A stretch of DNA of 64,000 bases from Coriobacteriia bacterium (GTDB lineage Bacteria; Actinomycetota; Coriobacteriia; Anaerosomatales; JAAXUF01). The notes below the pieces were generated by a model. It saw only the letters and a program-made list of their open reading frames with translations, did not search any database and had not been told where the DNA came from. The stretch covers positions 183,879 to 247,878 of the forward strand of contig JAAXUF010000002.1 in the NCBI GenBank assembly GCA_013336165.1, in the 5' to 3' direction. Below are positions 1 through 9,489 of this stretch, one piece after another. The position numbers and the translations under genes are program-made. The stretch's first letter is position 1; each line of letters begins with the position of its first letter.

Positions 1-1
1 C

Positions 2-583
2 TCGATGGTCGACCTAGAGCCGGAGGAGTCTCTTCCTGCTCTGAAGAACGACGCGCTGGACCTCGTCGTCACCTATGAATGGAACGTGCTCCCCAGCCTC
101 GAGGATCCGGGCATCGAGCGGGAGCAGCTCTTCACCGAACCGGTATTCCTCGCCCTGCCTGCAGGCCATTCACTTGCGAACAAGGAACAGATCGCCGTCG
201 CCGACCTGCGCGAGGAGGAGTGGATCGTCGGCCGAGACGCGACATCGATGCTGGAGCTTGTCGTCACCGCGACTCGGCGCGAAGGGTATGAGCCGCGCAC
301 TGACTTCCACTCGATGGACTTCCAGGTCATCCTTGCCGCCGTCGGCGCGGGCCTAGGCGTGGCACTCGTTCCCCCGCTGGCGCTGATCGGCGAGTATCCG
401 GACGTGGCAATTCGCCGAATCGAAGGCCTGCATCTAGACCGAACCATCTGGTCGAACATCCGCCGCGGCAGTGGAGGTAACCCCGGCATCGCCGTCGTTC
501 TTGCGGCGCTTCGCGCGACAGCCGCCGATGTTTCCGCGCACATGAGCGTGCATCCGGCAGACGGCGCCCCTGCGAAAACCTAG
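2..583 (+). CDS. LysR-family regulator, C-terminal part (cut by window edge)
   Basis: The reading frame is open from the first bases, so the N-terminal winged helix lies outside the window. The visible 190 or so residues match the periplasmic-binding-like effector domain of LysR regulators: a DLVVTYE strand, a conserved 'LPAGHSLA' stretch and the GAGLGVALVPPLAL segment. LysR proteins usually control a nearby gene, but the neighbour here is convergent and its stop codon overlaps this one by two bases (CTAG), so the target is probably upstream of the window. The effector cannot be inferred. Confidence 0.85.
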   Translation, partial: SMVDLEPEESLPALKNDALDLVVTYEWNVLPSLEDPGIEREQLFTEPVFLALPAGHSLANKEQIAVADLREEEWIVGRDATSMLELVVTATRREGYEPRTDFHSMDFQVILAAVGAGLGVALVPPLALIGEYPDVAIRRIEGLHLDRTIWSNIRRGSGGNPGIAVVLAALRATAADVSAHMSVHPADGAPAKT

Positions 584-1194
584 CCGGCGACGGTGACCAC
601 CCGCCGCCAGTACGTATCCGTCTCCAGCGCTTTGACCATCACCGATGCGACGTCCGCCCTGGGCACCGGCTTCATCGCCGAGAGGATCTCACCGGACAAG
701 GACACGCGGTATTGCCCTCTCGGCGGGTCGTCCGTCAGGCCGAAGGGACGCACTATCGTCCAGTCAAGATCGGAGGCCACGATCCTGCGCTCCATCGCTT
801 CAAGCTCGTCGATGTCGCGGCGCCGGACCGTCGTCGCCTTGAAGCGTTTGGCCAGCGGCAGTCGGCTGTCCCCGCGAGCGAAGGCACCCACCGCGCTCTC
901 GGCGACCAGGCGGGTCGACATGTTCTCGGCCATCGCATGAATGATGTTGGCGATTGCGCCTTCGTAGGCGCCTCCCCCTTCAGGAAGCACGACGGCGACG
1001 CCGGAGACGCCGCGCACCGCCGCGTTCACCACATCGAAATCGAGCGGATCTCCGTGGATGACGTCGAGACGGTCGTTGGCGACGGCGAGCGGTCCGCCAC
1101 TCGTGAGCGCGCGAACTTCGTGTCCGTGCCCCAAAGCCCGGACCGCCACTTCTCGCCCAAGGCGGCTCTCCGCCCCCACGATCAGGATCCGCAT
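580..1194 (-). CDS. NAD(P)-binding atypical SDR / NmrA-like protein
   Basis: A 204-residue Rossmann protein. It starts with a GxxxxxG-type dinucleotide loop (IVGAESRLG) and continues with an HGDPLDFD segment, as in atypical short-chain dehydrogenases that bind NAD(P)H but often have no known reaction. The start codon overlaps the stop codon of the copper ATPase upstream (TGATG), so its translation is very likely coupled to copA. A redox-sensing or repair role in copper stress is an inference from that coupling. No catalytic Ser-Tyr-Lys set is obvious. Confidence 0.75.
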   Translation of the reverse strand: MRILIVGAESRLGREVAVRALGHGHEVRALTSGGPLAVANDRLDVIHGDPLDFDVVNAAVRGVSGVAVVLPEGGGAYEGAIANIIHAMAENMSTRLVAESAVGAFARGDSRLPLAKRFKATTVRRRDIDELEAMERRIVASDLDWTIVRPFGLTDDPPRGQYRVSLSGEILSAMKPVPRADVASVMVKALETDTYWRRVVTVAG

Positions 1195-3824
1195 CAGGCC
1201 TCCTCGGCGATACGTGGCGCGTCTTTCGAGAAACTCGGGCGGAAGCGCCTCAGCATGAGGGAGCTTGTGACCACGCTCACGCTCGAGAGCGCCATGGCGG
1301 CGCCCGCGATCTCAGGGCGCAGCAGGCCGAGCGCGGCAATCGGGATGCCGAGACTGTTGTAGCCCAGCGCCCAGAAGAAGTTCTGGTGGATCTTGCGCAT
1401 CGTGGCGCGCGAGAGCTCGATCGCGGTCACTACGTCGCGCAGATCGTTCTTGATGAGCACGATGCCGCCGGTCTCAACAGCCACGTCGGTTCCCGCGCCC
1501 ATCGCGATGCCGACGTCGGCCTGCGCGAGCGCCGGCGTGTCGTTGATGCCGTCGCCAACCATCGCGGTGACCAGCCCGCGTGCCTGCAGCTTCGCGACCT
1601 CCTCGGCCTTGTGCTCCGGAAGGACCTCGGCGAGCACGCGGTCGGCGGGGATGCCGGCCTGCAGGGCGATCGCCTCGGCGGTGCGTCGGTTGTCGCCTGT
1701 GATCATGTAGACTTCGACGCCCATCTTGGTCAGCCGAGCGACGGCCTCCCGCGAGTTTTCCTTGAGCGTGTCGGCGACTGCGATCAGACCGGCCGCGGTT
1801 TCGTCAACCGCGACCAGCATCACGGTCTTGCCCTCGCCCTCGATCTGCTCGATGCGGCCCGCATGCGCAGCGATGTCCACGCCTTCGCGCTCCATGAGCC
1901 TTCGATTGCCCAGCACGACACGCCGACCGGCGACCGAGCCCTCAACGCCGTGACCCGGAATCGCCGAGAACCCCTCGACCGCCGGCAGCACAAGGCTGTC
2001 CTCACGAGCGCGGGCCACGATCGCCTCGGCAAGCGGATGCTCGGAAGACTTCTCGAGCGCCGCCGCGAGGCCGAGAAGTGCCTCCGTGTCGAACGACGCA
2101 AACGCCTCGGCCTCCGTGACAACCGGCTTGCCGTGCGTCAGCGTGCCCGTCTTGTCGAACACGATCGCCTTGATCCGATAGGCCGTCTCAAGCGCGTCGC
2201 CGCTCTTGATCAGGATGCCGTTCTCGGCTCCCTTGCCGGTACCCACCATGATGGCGGTCGGCGTGGCCAGGCCCAGCGCGCACGGGCACGCGATCACGAT
2301 GACGGCGGTGCCGGCTAAGAGCGCCCTCAGGAACGGAGTCGCCGTTGCGTAGAACGCCTCATCCACGAAGTTCGGCACGATCAGCAGCCAAACCAGGAAC
2401 GTGAGCACTGCCGCGCCGACGACCACGGGTACGAAGATCGCGCTGATGCGGTCGGCGAAGCGCTGCACCGGCGCTTTGGAGCCCTGCGCGTCCTCCACCA
2501 AGCGAACGATCTGCGCAAGCATCGTGTCGGCGCCGACTTTGGTCGCGCGGAAGCGAAACGCGCCCATCTTGTTGAGCGTCGCACCAATGACCGTGTCGCC
2601 GGGGTTCTTCTCGGCAGGGATGGACTCGCCTGTGAGCATGGACTCGTCGACCGCCGAGACACCCTCGGTGATGACGCCGTCGACCGGCACCTTTTCGCCG
2701 GGGCGCACCACGACGATGTCGCCGACGACGACCTGCTCTGCGGGGATGTCGATCTCCGTTCCGCCACGCACGACGCGCGCCGTGCGCGCGGCCAGCCCCA
2801 TCAGCTTCCTGATCGCGTCGCCGGTGCGGCCCTTGGCGGTAGCCTCCAGCAACTTGCCCAGCAGCACGAACATGATCAGCAGCGCGCCGGTCTCGTAAAA
2901 GACCGGCTGTAAGCTGAGTGAGGGGACAAACGTCGCGGCGACGCTGTAGAAGTACGCCGCCGAGGTGCCGATGGCGATCAGCGTGTCCATGTTGCCGCTG
3001 CGCCGCTTGAGCGCATACCAGAAGCCGCGATAGAACTGCGCGCCGGCGTAGAACTGCACAGGCGTTGCCAGAATGAACGCCAGGTATTTCTGTGCCATCT
3101 CCGGTTCCATCCAGACACCAGTGAGATTCGACATCACGATTGCATACCACGCGGGGATAGCGGTCATGAACGGCGGCACCATGGAGATCAGCAACGTCGG
3201 TATCGCGAACTCGGCCGCGATGATCAGCATGCGGCGACTGTGCCTCACAGCGCGTTCTTGCTCAGCAGCTTGAACGTCCTGACCGCTGGTCGAGCCGGGC
3301 ACCTTCTCGACGGCGACGACGGCATCGTAGCCAGCTTTCTTCACGGCGCTGATCAGGGCGTCGATGCTCACCAGCGCCGGATCGAAGTCGACCGTCCCCG
3401 TGTTGGCTGCAAGGTTCACGCTCGCCCGTTCCACGCCCGTCAGTCGCGTGAGGGTCTTCTCGATGACGGCCGCACACGACGCGCATGTCATGCCGAGAAG
3501 CCCGAGCGTGACGTGCCCCTGCGCAGGCGGCATGACCGGACAGGTGCCCGACGCTGTCGCAGCAGCGCCCGTCGTCGCAGGCACGGCGCTTGCGGCGGCC
3601 GGGGCAGCGCCCGGCATCTCGGTCGCGGTGTAGCCCGCGGATTGAACCGCAGCCACAATGCGCGCGGTGTCGATCTCGGCCGGATCATACGTGACCGTGA
3701 GCCTCTCAGTCGCCAAGTTGACGACCGCCGAGGCAACGCCTCCCATCCTACCGACGATGCGCTCGATGATCGCGGAGCACGACGCGCAGGTCATTCCGCC
3801 AACTGCGAATACTGTTGTCTTCAT
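1194..3824 (-). CDS. copA: Cu(I)-exporting P1B-type ATPase, two HMA domains
   Basis: An 876-residue copper-exporting ATPase of the cytoplasmic membrane. Two N-terminal metal-binding domains carry GMTCASC (cysteines 13/16 and 114/117), joined by an Ala/Pro linker. The core shows TGES (398-401), the transmembrane CPC (513-515) typical of Cu(I)/Ag(I) pumps, the phosphorylated Asp 557 in DKTGT, the SEHPL motif and GDGIND. The start is the ATG at 3824 rather than one 12 codons upstream, because AAAGGAGG sits seven bases before it. It is preceded by a CopZ-like gene and overlaps the SDR gene downstream. Export of cuprous ions is well supported by the motifs. Confidence 0.96.
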   Translation of the reverse strand: MKTTVFAVGGMTCASCSAIIERIVGRMGGVASAVVNLATERLTVTYDPAEIDTARIVAAVQSAGYTATEMPGAAPAAASAVPATTGAAATASGTCPVMPPAQGHVTLGLLGMTCASCAAVIEKTLTRLTGVERASVNLAANTGTVDFDPALVSIDALISAVKKAGYDAVVAVEKVPGSTSGQDVQAAEQERAVRHSRRMLIIAAEFAIPTLLISMVPPFMTAIPAWYAIVMSNLTGVWMEPEMAQKYLAFILATPVQFYAGAQFYRGFWYALKRRSGNMDTLIAIGTSAAYFYSVAATFVPSLSLQPVFYETGALLIMFVLLGKLLEATAKGRTGDAIRKLMGLAARTARVVRGGTEIDIPAEQVVVGDIVVVRPGEKVPVDGVITEGVSAVDESMLTGESIPAEKNPGDTVIGATLNKMGAFRFRATKVGADTMLAQIVRLVEDAQGSKAPVQRFADRISAIFVPVVVGAAVLTFLVWLLIVPNFVDEAFYATATPFLRALLAGTAVIVIACPCALGLATPTAIMVGTGKGAENGILIKSGDALETAYRIKAIVFDKTGTLTHGKPVVTEAEAFASFDTEALLGLAAALEKSSEHPLAEAIVARAREDSLVLPAVEGFSAIPGHGVEGSVAGRRVVLGNRRLMEREGVDIAAHAGRIEQIEGEGKTVMLVAVDETAAGLIAVADTLKENSREAVARLTKMGVEVYMITGDNRRTAEAIALQAGIPADRVLAEVLPEHKAEEVAKLQARGLVTAMVGDGINDTPALAQADVGIAMGAGTDVAVETGGIVLIKNDLRDVVTAIELSRATMRKIHQNFFWALGYNSLGIPIAALGLLRPEIAGAAMALSSVSVVTSSLMLRRFRPSFSKDAPRIAEEA

Positions 3825-3852
3825 GTCTGCGCCTCCTTTGATGGTCATGCTA

Positions 3853-4068
3853 CTACGCAAGTATTTCGGCGCTGTAGCCGGCCTTGCGGATCTCCTCTGC
3901 GATGGCCTCCGCGGTCACTGCGGCCGGGTCGAACGTGACGGTCGTCAGGCCATCGGCGTTGCTCGCCTTGACGCTCTCGATACCGGGAAGATCTTCAACG
4001 CTAAGCTGGATGAGCATCGCACATGAGGGGCAGTGCATTCCGCCGGTCTTGATCTGGATGGTGGTCAT
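3853..4068 (-). CDS. copZ: CopZ-like heavy-metal-associated (HMA) protein
   Basis: A 71-residue single HMA domain with the metal site GGMHCPSC, followed by the beta-alpha-beta pattern of copper chaperones. GAAGGAG lies eight bases before the ATG. It sits between the TauE/cupredoxin gene (14 bases upstream) and copA (28 bases downstream), so a role in handing Cu(I) to the ATPase is likely. The second residue between the cysteines is Pro-Ser rather than the Ala-Ser of the copA domains. In related organisms this domain is often fused to the TauE-like protein, so it may serve that partner instead. Confidence 0.85.
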   Translation of the reverse strand: MTTIQIKTGGMHCPSCAMLIQLSVEDLPGIESVKASNADGLTTVTFDPAAVTAEAIAEEIRKAGYSAEILA

Positions 4069-4082
4069 TATTCGGACTCCTT

Positions 4083-5132
4083 CTAGTCGGTCGCCGGAAC
4101 CACGACGAGCTGGCCGGACATCATGCCCATACCGCAGGTTAGCGTATAGTTCCCAGCCTTGGTGGCGGGCAGGTCGATCTTGGTGACTGCATTTGGAGCC
4201 AGATCCACGAGGATTCCCAGCTGGGGCAGGGCCAGCTGGTCGGAACACGCGCCGGACTCCTGCCGGTCGACGACAAGTCGCACGGGTTTGTCGGCTGGGA
4301 TTTGGACGGTCGAAGGGATGTAGGCGGTGTCGATGATCTTGATGGGCACCTCGACGACGCCATCGGCGCCGATCGTGTAGCCGGAGACGGACGTACTCGC
4401 TTTCGAACCGCCAAAGACGGCCTGCTTCACAGAGTCGAACGTCACTGGTGAGCCGAGCAGCATCGCGGCCCGATTCAAGTAGACGGCTCCAAAGACGATC
4501 ACCACGACCGCCAGCGCGGTCATCACCCGGCGCCTCAGGTTCTGCGGCAGCAAACTCGATGCGGTGCCAAAGCCGAACAGGAGCGGCGCCGTTCCAAGCC
4601 CGAATGCGAGCATCGCGATACCGCCGCCGGGCGCGCTGCCGGTGGCAACGGCCGCGACCTGAGCCGCCTGGAGCGGCGCGCACGGCATCAAACCGGTGGC
4701 CAGGCCGAAGGCGATCGGAGTCGCCAGCGAACTCGTGCCCGCGTCGGCCTCGGTATCGGCTTTGCGGCGCAGACGGCGAAGCAGCCCCACGAGCATCTTG
4801 GGTGGACGAGGCGTCAGATGCGCGGCCCATCGGATTTTACCGGTCATCCCGAGACCCATCGCGATCATGAAGAGGCCGGCCACGGCCATGACGTAGGGCC
4901 GAATGCCGTCGATGCTGAAGAACGAGCCCACAGCGCCCAAAGCCAGCCCGACAAGCACGTAGCTCACCAATTTGGCGCCCTGGTATGCGGCGTTTGGCAC
5001 AAGTCGGCTGCGCCAAGAATCGTGGTCGTCGCCTTTGACGGCGTACGTGACGACCATCGGCCCACACATTGAGACACAGTGCACGCTGGTTACGATTCCC
5101 AGCACGAACATAGACACGTAGAAAGCGGTCAA
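4083..5132 (-). CDS. Sulfite exporter TauE/SafE-like membrane protein with C-terminal cupredoxin-like domain
   Basis: A 349-residue protein starting at TTG with GGGAG six bases before it. The first 235 residues form six or so membrane segments of the DsbD/TauE-like fold; the N-terminal segment carries CVSMCGPM, a cysteine pair seen in copper-linked members. The last 100 residues look like a cupredoxin fold with candidate ligands in SGACSD and CGMGMMSG. It heads a copper operon with copZ, copA and the SDR gene. A role in moving or buffering copper at the membrane is inferred; sulfite export is only the family name. Confidence 0.8.
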   Translation of the reverse strand: MTAFYVSMFVLGIVTSVHCVSMCGPMVVTYAVKGDDHDSWRSRLVPNAAYQGAKLVSYVLVGLALGAVGSFFSIDGIRPYVMAVAGLFMIAMGLGMTGKIRWAAHLTPRPPKMLVGLLRRLRRKADTEADAGTSSLATPIAFGLATGLMPCAPLQAAQVAAVATGSAPGGGIAMLAFGLGTAPLLFGFGTASSLLPQNLRRRVMTALAVVVIVFGAVYLNRAAMLLGSPVTFDSVKQAVFGGSKASTSVSGYTIGADGVVEVPIKIIDTAYIPSTVQIPADKPVRLVVDRQESGACSDQLALPQLGILVDLAPNAVTKIDLPATKAGNYTLTCGMGMMSGQLVVVPATD

Positions 5133-5272
5133 GACTGACTCCCTTGCATGATTCGAAGGGCGCGCGCCCTGATGTCCGAACGCACATCAACACCCTCTCC
5201 AGCAGTATGAACGCACGCAGCCGAGGAGGTCACAGCCTTTGCCCTGCGCAACTGTCGTGCCGAGTCGTCGGC

Positions 5273-5683
5273 CTATGTTTCGCCGCATGCGGTCGGTTCG
5301 AACTTCAGCGCCGCCGAGTTGATGCAGTGGCGCACACCCGTGGGCGGCGGACCGTCATCGAACACGTGGCCGAGATGGCCCTCGCACACCGCGCACCGTA
5401 TTTCTACGCGCCGCATTCCGAGGGTGTTGTCCGCATGCTCTTCCACCGCATCCGGCGCAATCGGCTCGTAGAACGCAGGCCAGCCGCAACCGGAATGAAA
5501 CTTCGCCTGGGAACAGAAGATTGTGGACCCGCAGCCTGCACAGACGTAGCGCCCGTCTTCGGACATGTCCGTCAGCGCACCCGAGAACGCCGGATCGGTG
5601 CCGGCACGTCTCAGCACGCGAAACTGCTCCGGTGTGAGCAGCGCCCGCCACTCATCATCGGTATGAACTACCTTCTCTCGCAT
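5273..5683 (-). CDS. msrB: Peptide-methionine (R)-S-oxide reductase MsrB
   Basis: A 136-residue MsrB, which reduces the R-epimer of methionine sulfoxide in proteins. Structural zinc cysteines are at 48/51 (CAGC) and 97/100 (CAVC), the SGCGWP loop is present, and the catalytic Cys 120 lies in RHCINSAAL. The length is that of a free-standing enzyme with no signal peptide. Its start is only four bases after the copB stop and its ribosome binding site (AGAGGAG) lies inside the end of copB, so the two are co-transcribed. Confidence 0.95.
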   Translation of the reverse strand: MREKVVHTDDEWRALLTPEQFRVLRRAGTDPAFSGALTDMSEDGRYVCAGCGSTIFCSQAKFHSGCGWPAFYEPIAPDAVEEHADNTLGMRRVEIRCAVCEGHLGHVFDDGPPPTGVRHCINSAALKFEPTACGET

Positions 5684-5687
5684 CTGA

Positions 5688-7697
5688 CTACTCCTCTCGG
5701 CGCAAGCGCAAAGTCCGTGCGTTCAGCGCCACGATAACAGTCGACACCGACATGAGCGCGGCCCCGACCGCCGGGCTCAGAATCACGCCCACGCCCGCAA
5801 GCGCTCCTGCGGCCAACGGGATCGCAATCAGGTTGTACCCCAAAGCCCACCCGAGGTTCTGCCTCATCTTCGAGTAGGTGGCGCGCGCGAGTTCGATGGT
5901 GGTGATCACGTCGCGCAGGTCGCTTCTGACCAGCACGATGTCGGCCGTGGCGGCAGCCACGTCAGTGCCGGCGGCCACCGCGATCCCCACGTCTGCGGTC
6001 GCCAGTGCGGGAGCGTCGTTCACGCCGTCGCCCACCATCGCCACGACCTTGCCCGACGCCCGCAAGCGGCCGATGACCGCGGACTTCTCGGCTGGGCGGA
6101 CCTCAGCGAATATGCGTGCGATACCCAGCTCGGAGGCGATCCTCTCGGCGACCGGGCGGCTGTCGCCGGTCAGCATGACTGGCTCGATGCCGAGAGCTTT
6201 GAGGTGCCGGACCGCCTCGGCCGACTCGGGCCGCACGGCGTCGGCGAGCGCGATGGCGCCCACAAGCGCGCCGTCCGCAAGCACGCACACCACCGTGCGG
6301 CCACCCGAGGAAAGCGCAGCTACTTGGGGCGGCGCAAAGAGCGCGCGCTGCGCAAGTGATGCCTGACTGACGACGGCGATCTCGTGCCCGGCGACGCGGC
6401 CGCGAACGCCCTCGCCGGGAAGAGCCGCGAAGTCTTCCGCCGGGAGGGCGGTCGGGGCCTCTGCAGAGATGGCGCGCGCAATCGGATGCTCGGAGAGCGA
6501 CTCCACCGAAGCCGCGAGCGACAGAAGTTCGTCGCGTGAGATCTCGCCGAGCACAGCGACCTCGGCGAAACTGAAGCGGCCTTGCGTGAGCGTCCCCGTC
6601 TTGTCGAAGACGACCACTCCAACCCGCCGGGCGGCCTCGAATGCCGAGCGATCTCGCACCAGCACGCCACCACGGGCGCCAAGCGCAATCGACACCGCGA
6701 CCACCAGCGGGATCGCCAGCCCGAGCGCGTGCGGGCACGCGATCACCATCACTGTCACCGCGCGCTCCATCGCGAACGCCAGCGGCTCGCCCAACGCGAG
6801 CCACACCGCGAACGTGATGGCGCCGCCGGTGAGCGCGACGAGGGTGAGCCACTTCGCGGCGCGGTCTGCCAGATCCTGCGTCCCCGACTTCGATTCCTGC
6901 GCCGAGCGCACCAGCTCGATAACCTGGGCCAGGAACGACTCCGCGCCGGTGCGCCGCACGGTCACCCAGAGCGCCCCCTCGGCGTTGATCGAGCCGCCGA
7001 TGACCGCGTCGCCCGGCCCCTTGCGCACGGGAAGCGATTCACCGGTGAGCAGCGACTCATCGACCGACGAGGAACCTTGCCCGACGTCACCGTCAGCGGG
7101 GACCTTCTCGCCGGGCCGCACCAGCACCGCATCGCCGTTGACCAGCGACTCCGTCGGCACGTCTTGGATCTCACCGTCCGCACGCCGAAGGTGCGCGACA
7201 GACGGCATCAGCCGGGCAAGCTCCTCGAGTGCTTTGGACGCTTCGCCGACCGAGCGCATCTCGACCCAGTGGCCCAGCAGCATGATATCGACGAGTGTTG
7301 CGAGTTCCCAGAAGAAAGGCATTCCTGCCAAGCCGAGAACGGTAGCGGCGCTGTATGCGTAGGCGACCGTGGTCGCCACCGCGACCAGCGTCATCATGCC
7401 GGGCGTGCGTTGGCGAAGTTCGCGGACCATCCCCTTCAGAAACGGCTCGCCGCCATATACGTAGATGAAAGACGCGAGGGCCAGGAGAACCCAGCCGGCG
7501 CCCGGCAGAGGAACAAGGCGCTCGGCCGACACGAACGGCAGGTCGCGCGACAGGAGCACCACAGGCACCGTGAGCGCGAGAGATATCCAGAAGCGCCGAC
7601 GAAAGTCGGAGATCATGTGGCCCGCGTGGCGCCCGCCCCCGCCGACTTGTTCGTGGGATGGCGACCCATCGGCGTGATCATGCTGCTGCTCCGGCAT
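5688..7697 (-). CDS. copB: CopB-type P1B ATPase (CPH motif)
   Basis: A 669-residue heavy-metal ATPase. A short His-rich N terminus replaces HMA domains. TGES lies at 218-221, the transmembrane motif is CPH (321-323) rather than CPC, Asp 365 is the phosphorylation site, and GDGVND follows. CPH pumps (P1B-3) are linked to Cu(II), Cu(I) or Ag(I) export. The frame stays open to a GTG at 7820, but a candidate promoter lies at 7799-7827, so the ATG at 7697 (AAGGA ten bases before) is preferred. It is followed by msrB in the same operon. Confidence 0.9.
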   Translation of the reverse strand: MPEQQHDHADGSPSHEQVGGGGRHAGHMISDFRRRFWISLALTVPVVLLSRDLPFVSAERLVPLPGAGWVLLALASFIYVYGGEPFLKGMVRELRQRTPGMMTLVAVATTVAYAYSAATVLGLAGMPFFWELATLVDIMLLGHWVEMRSVGEASKALEELARLMPSVAHLRRADGEIQDVPTESLVNGDAVLVRPGEKVPADGDVGQGSSSVDESLLTGESLPVRKGPGDAVIGGSINAEGALWVTVRRTGAESFLAQVIELVRSAQESKSGTQDLADRAAKWLTLVALTGGAITFAVWLALGEPLAFAMERAVTVMVIACPHALGLAIPLVVAVSIALGARGGVLVRDRSAFEAARRVGVVVFDKTGTLTQGRFSFAEVAVLGEISRDELLSLAASVESLSEHPIARAISAEAPTALPAEDFAALPGEGVRGRVAGHEIAVVSQASLAQRALFAPPQVAALSSGGRTVVCVLADGALVGAIALADAVRPESAEAVRHLKALGIEPVMLTGDSRPVAERIASELGIARIFAEVRPAEKSAVIGRLRASGKVVAMVGDGVNDAPALATADVGIAVAAGTDVAAATADIVLVRSDLRDVITTIELARATYSKMRQNLGWALGYNLIAIPLAAGALAGVGVILSPAVGAALMSVSTVIVALNARTLRLRREE

Positions 7698-7798
7698 CGC
7701 GGCCCCGTCCTTCTCGGCGTCCTCTGTAGCTATATCCCCGCGCTCGATGAGTACGGTCGGAAGCTTCTCCCCCTTAAGGTCTCCGGGCGGAATGGGAA

Positions 7799-7827
7799 TA
7801 TACAGGTGCGTCGTCAACACAGGTCAA
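7799..7827 (-). promoter_or_regulatory. Candidate copB promoter
   Basis: On the minus strand TTGACC (7822-7827) is followed after 17 bases by TGTATA (7799-7804). It reads towards copB and overlaps the inverted repeat at 7822-7842. It is the main reason for moving the copB start downstream. No transcript evidence is available. Confidence 0.4.
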
Positions 7828-7842
7828 CAGAATGAGGTGACC
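7822..7842. promoter_or_regulatory. Inverted repeat between copB and cytochrome gene
   Basis: GGTCAAC and GGTGACC form seven-base arms with one mismatch around a seven-base spacer. The site covers the likely -35 box of copB and the ribosome binding site of the divergent cytochrome gene, so a protein bound here could affect both. It does not resemble the CsoR or CueR sites I know, and chance is possible. Confidence 0.3.
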
Positions 7843-8352
7843 ATGAAACAGAAAGGGGTACTGATTGCAGCGCTGACCCTGCTTGCTGTTGGAATCGTCG
7901 GTCTCGTTGTAATGTCAATCCTCGGCTTGAACACATCGCCAACGACAACCAGTTCCACTCAATCGTCTCAGAATGGCTCGACCTCGAGTTCCTCGATCGG
8001 TCAGCAGATCTTCCTGACGGGAGTAGGGTCGAACGGCAGACCCCTAGTGCGAAATGTCGTGCGCGGCGGAGGCTCGACAATGGCCACTCAGAATGGCTGT
8101 GCTTCATGTCATGGAACAACCGGCGTGGGTGGGAGGAATCTGCGAATGATGGGTTCAGCGATCGACGTCCCCGACATTACCTACAGCGCCCTGAAGGACG
8201 AAGGTTTCACCGATGCGGCCATCGGAAGGGCGATTCGTGATGGAGTTGACGAGAAGGGTGGGTCCCTGAACAGCGTAATGCCCAGATGGCAGATCAGCGA
8301 CACCGACCTGAAGTACCTGATCACCTATTTGAAGGAGTTGAGCGCACGATGA
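7843..8352 (+). CDS. Membrane-anchored monoheme cytochrome c
   Basis: A 169-residue exported cytochrome. Residues 5-28 form an uncleaved signal anchor, then comes a Ser/Thr-rich linker, and the heme site CASCH is at 86-90. A later VMPRW offers the methionine ligand, as in class I cytochromes. The ATG at 7843 is chosen because GAGGTG precedes it closely; upstream starts would lack the signal anchor. It is divergent from copB and overlaps the SHOCT gene by four bases. It may be a periplasm-side electron carrier; its partner is not identified. Confidence 0.88.
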   Translation: MKQKGVLIAALTLLAVGIVGLVVMSILGLNTSPTTTSSTQSSQNGSTSSSSIGQQIFLTGVGSNGRPLVRNVVRGGGSTMATQNGCASCHGTTGVGGRNLRMMGSAIDVPDITYSALKDEGFTDAAIGRAIRDGVDEKGGSLNSVMPRWQISDTDLKYLITYLKELSAR

Positions 8353-8615
8353 TGTACGGATATGGAGGCTCAATGTTGGGCGGCGGCGGTTTCGCCATCC
8401 TTATGGTTCTGTTCTGGTTGATGCTTGTACTTGGCGTTGTCCTACTCGTGATCTGGCTCGTCCGACGCAGCGGAGGCCAGATGCCCCCCATGATGCATCA
8501 CATGCCCATGATGCGTGACGATGCTGCGTGCACCATCGCGCGCGAGCGGTATGCGAAGGGCGAGATCACGAAGGAGCAGTACGAGGAGATCTGCGCGACG
8601 CTCGCCGCGAAATAG
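8349..8615 (+). CDS. Small membrane protein with SHOCT domain
   Basis: An 88-residue protein whose ATG overlaps the cytochrome stop codon (ATGA). One hydrophobic segment (about residues 13-38) is followed by a Met/His-rich stretch (QMPPMMHHMPMM) and a C-terminal SHOCT motif (ERYAKGEITKEQYEEI). SHOCT modules are short C-terminal helices of unknown function. The Met/His stretch could bind copper, which would suit the neighbourhood, but that is inference. AAGGAG lies 11 bases before the first ATG; the next codon is also ATG. Confidence 0.85.
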   Translation: MMYGYGGSMLGGGGFAILMVLFWLMLVLGVVLLVIWLVRRSGGQMPPMMHHMPMMRDDAACTIARERYAKGEITKEQYEEICATLAAK

Positions 8616-8654
8616 CGAGGCCATGGCGCCGAGAAGGTGCCAACGCGATACACA

Positions 8655-8691
8655 CGAGAGGGTCCATACGGGGGCCCTCTCGTTCTGTCTT
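8655..8691 (+). terminator. Rho-independent terminator after the SHOCT gene
   Basis: CGAGAGGG (8655-8662) pairs with CCCTCTCG (8675-8682), followed by a T-rich tail. It lies 40 bases after the stop and ends the cytochrome-SHOCT transcript. Confidence 0.75.
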
Positions 8692-8729
8692 GACCCCCTG
8701 CGCGAAGTCACCGCCTCCGCGCGCCGACA

Positions 8730-9425
8730 TCACCGCCGCATGACGATATCGCCGAGACGGAGCTGCCCCTCCTCGCTTAACCCGAAGAGCCCGATCTCGC
8801 CGATAAGACGCTCCGGGGTGCCCTCTCCGGTGAGGTAGCCGTTCACGCGCGCCGCCGTCGGCGAGTCCACGAAGTCCTGAAGTGTCGGGAACATGCTCCA
8901 GAAGTCGGCCATCATCTCCTCGTCATTTTGGAGGTGGTACTTTTGGTGGTAGTCCTCGGCAGGCCAGAACCGCTTGAGCAGCTCGATCCGCGTGTAGAGC
9001 CGTTTGCCGTAGAGCGCTTCGAGGGCCGCTGCGCTCTTGTGGGCGAGTTCGAGTTGCTCCTCGTCGTTGGCAAGCACGATCGACTCGTACTGGCGGGTGT
9101 ACGCCGGCGACGTCGGATTGTGCGACGCCCACATGACGCCGAGCAGTTCGTTGTAGCTCACGACCGTCGGGTCGAACTGGACCTGCACGCACTCCGTGTG
9201 ATCGCCGAGGTCGTGGTAGGTGGGATCGAGTTTGGTGCCGCCGGCGTAGCCGACGCGCGTGCGCCATACGCCCTTGGTGAGCCCGAAGCGAGCGTCCGGA
9301 AGCCAGAAACAGCCCATCGCGAACGTCGCCGTCTCAAGCGTCCACGGAACTATGTCGTCCAGCGGCGGCCTCGGCCGCGTCTGTTCCGTCTCGGCGAAGC
9401 GGTCTTCCTCGTTGTAGCCGGACAT
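8730..9425 (-). CDS. msrA: Peptide-methionine (S)-S-oxide reductase MsrA
   Basis: A 231-residue MsrA, which reduces the S-epimer of methionine sulfoxide. The catalytic Cys 39 lies in AMGCFW, followed by LPDARFG in place of the usual Gly after GCFW. The core blocks VGYAGG, DHTECVQVQFDP and HNPTSPAYTRQYES are present. GGGAGGAG is nine bases before the ATG at 9425; the longer open frame upstream is not protein-like. The gene lies downstream of the TIGR00300 gene and convergent with the cytochrome pair. Together with msrB it completes methionine repair for both epimers. Confidence 0.93.
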   Translation of the reverse strand: MSGYNEEDRFAETEQTRPRPPLDDIVPWTLETATFAMGCFWLPDARFGLTKGVWRTRVGYAGGTKLDPTYHDLGDHTECVQVQFDPTVVSYNELLGVMWASHNPTSPAYTRQYESIVLANDEEQLELAHKSAAALEALYGKRLYTRIELLKRFWPAEDYHQKYHLQNDEEMMADFWSMFPTLQDFVDSPTAARVNGYLTGEGTPERLIGEIGLFGLSEEGQLRLGDIVMRR

Positions 9426-9489
9426 CACGCCACGCTCCTCCCGAAGTCCGCGGCACTCCCGTGTCGCGTCGCCGGGGCCGGGCGCGCGG

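Noticed and set aside
1386..2318. 310-residue plus-strand open frame
   Set aside because: Antisense to copA; no recognisable domain.
4069..4830. Long N-terminal extension of the CopZ-like protein
   Set aside because: The frame is open but Arg-rich and overlaps the TauE-like gene; a good ribosome binding site lies before the ATG at 4068.
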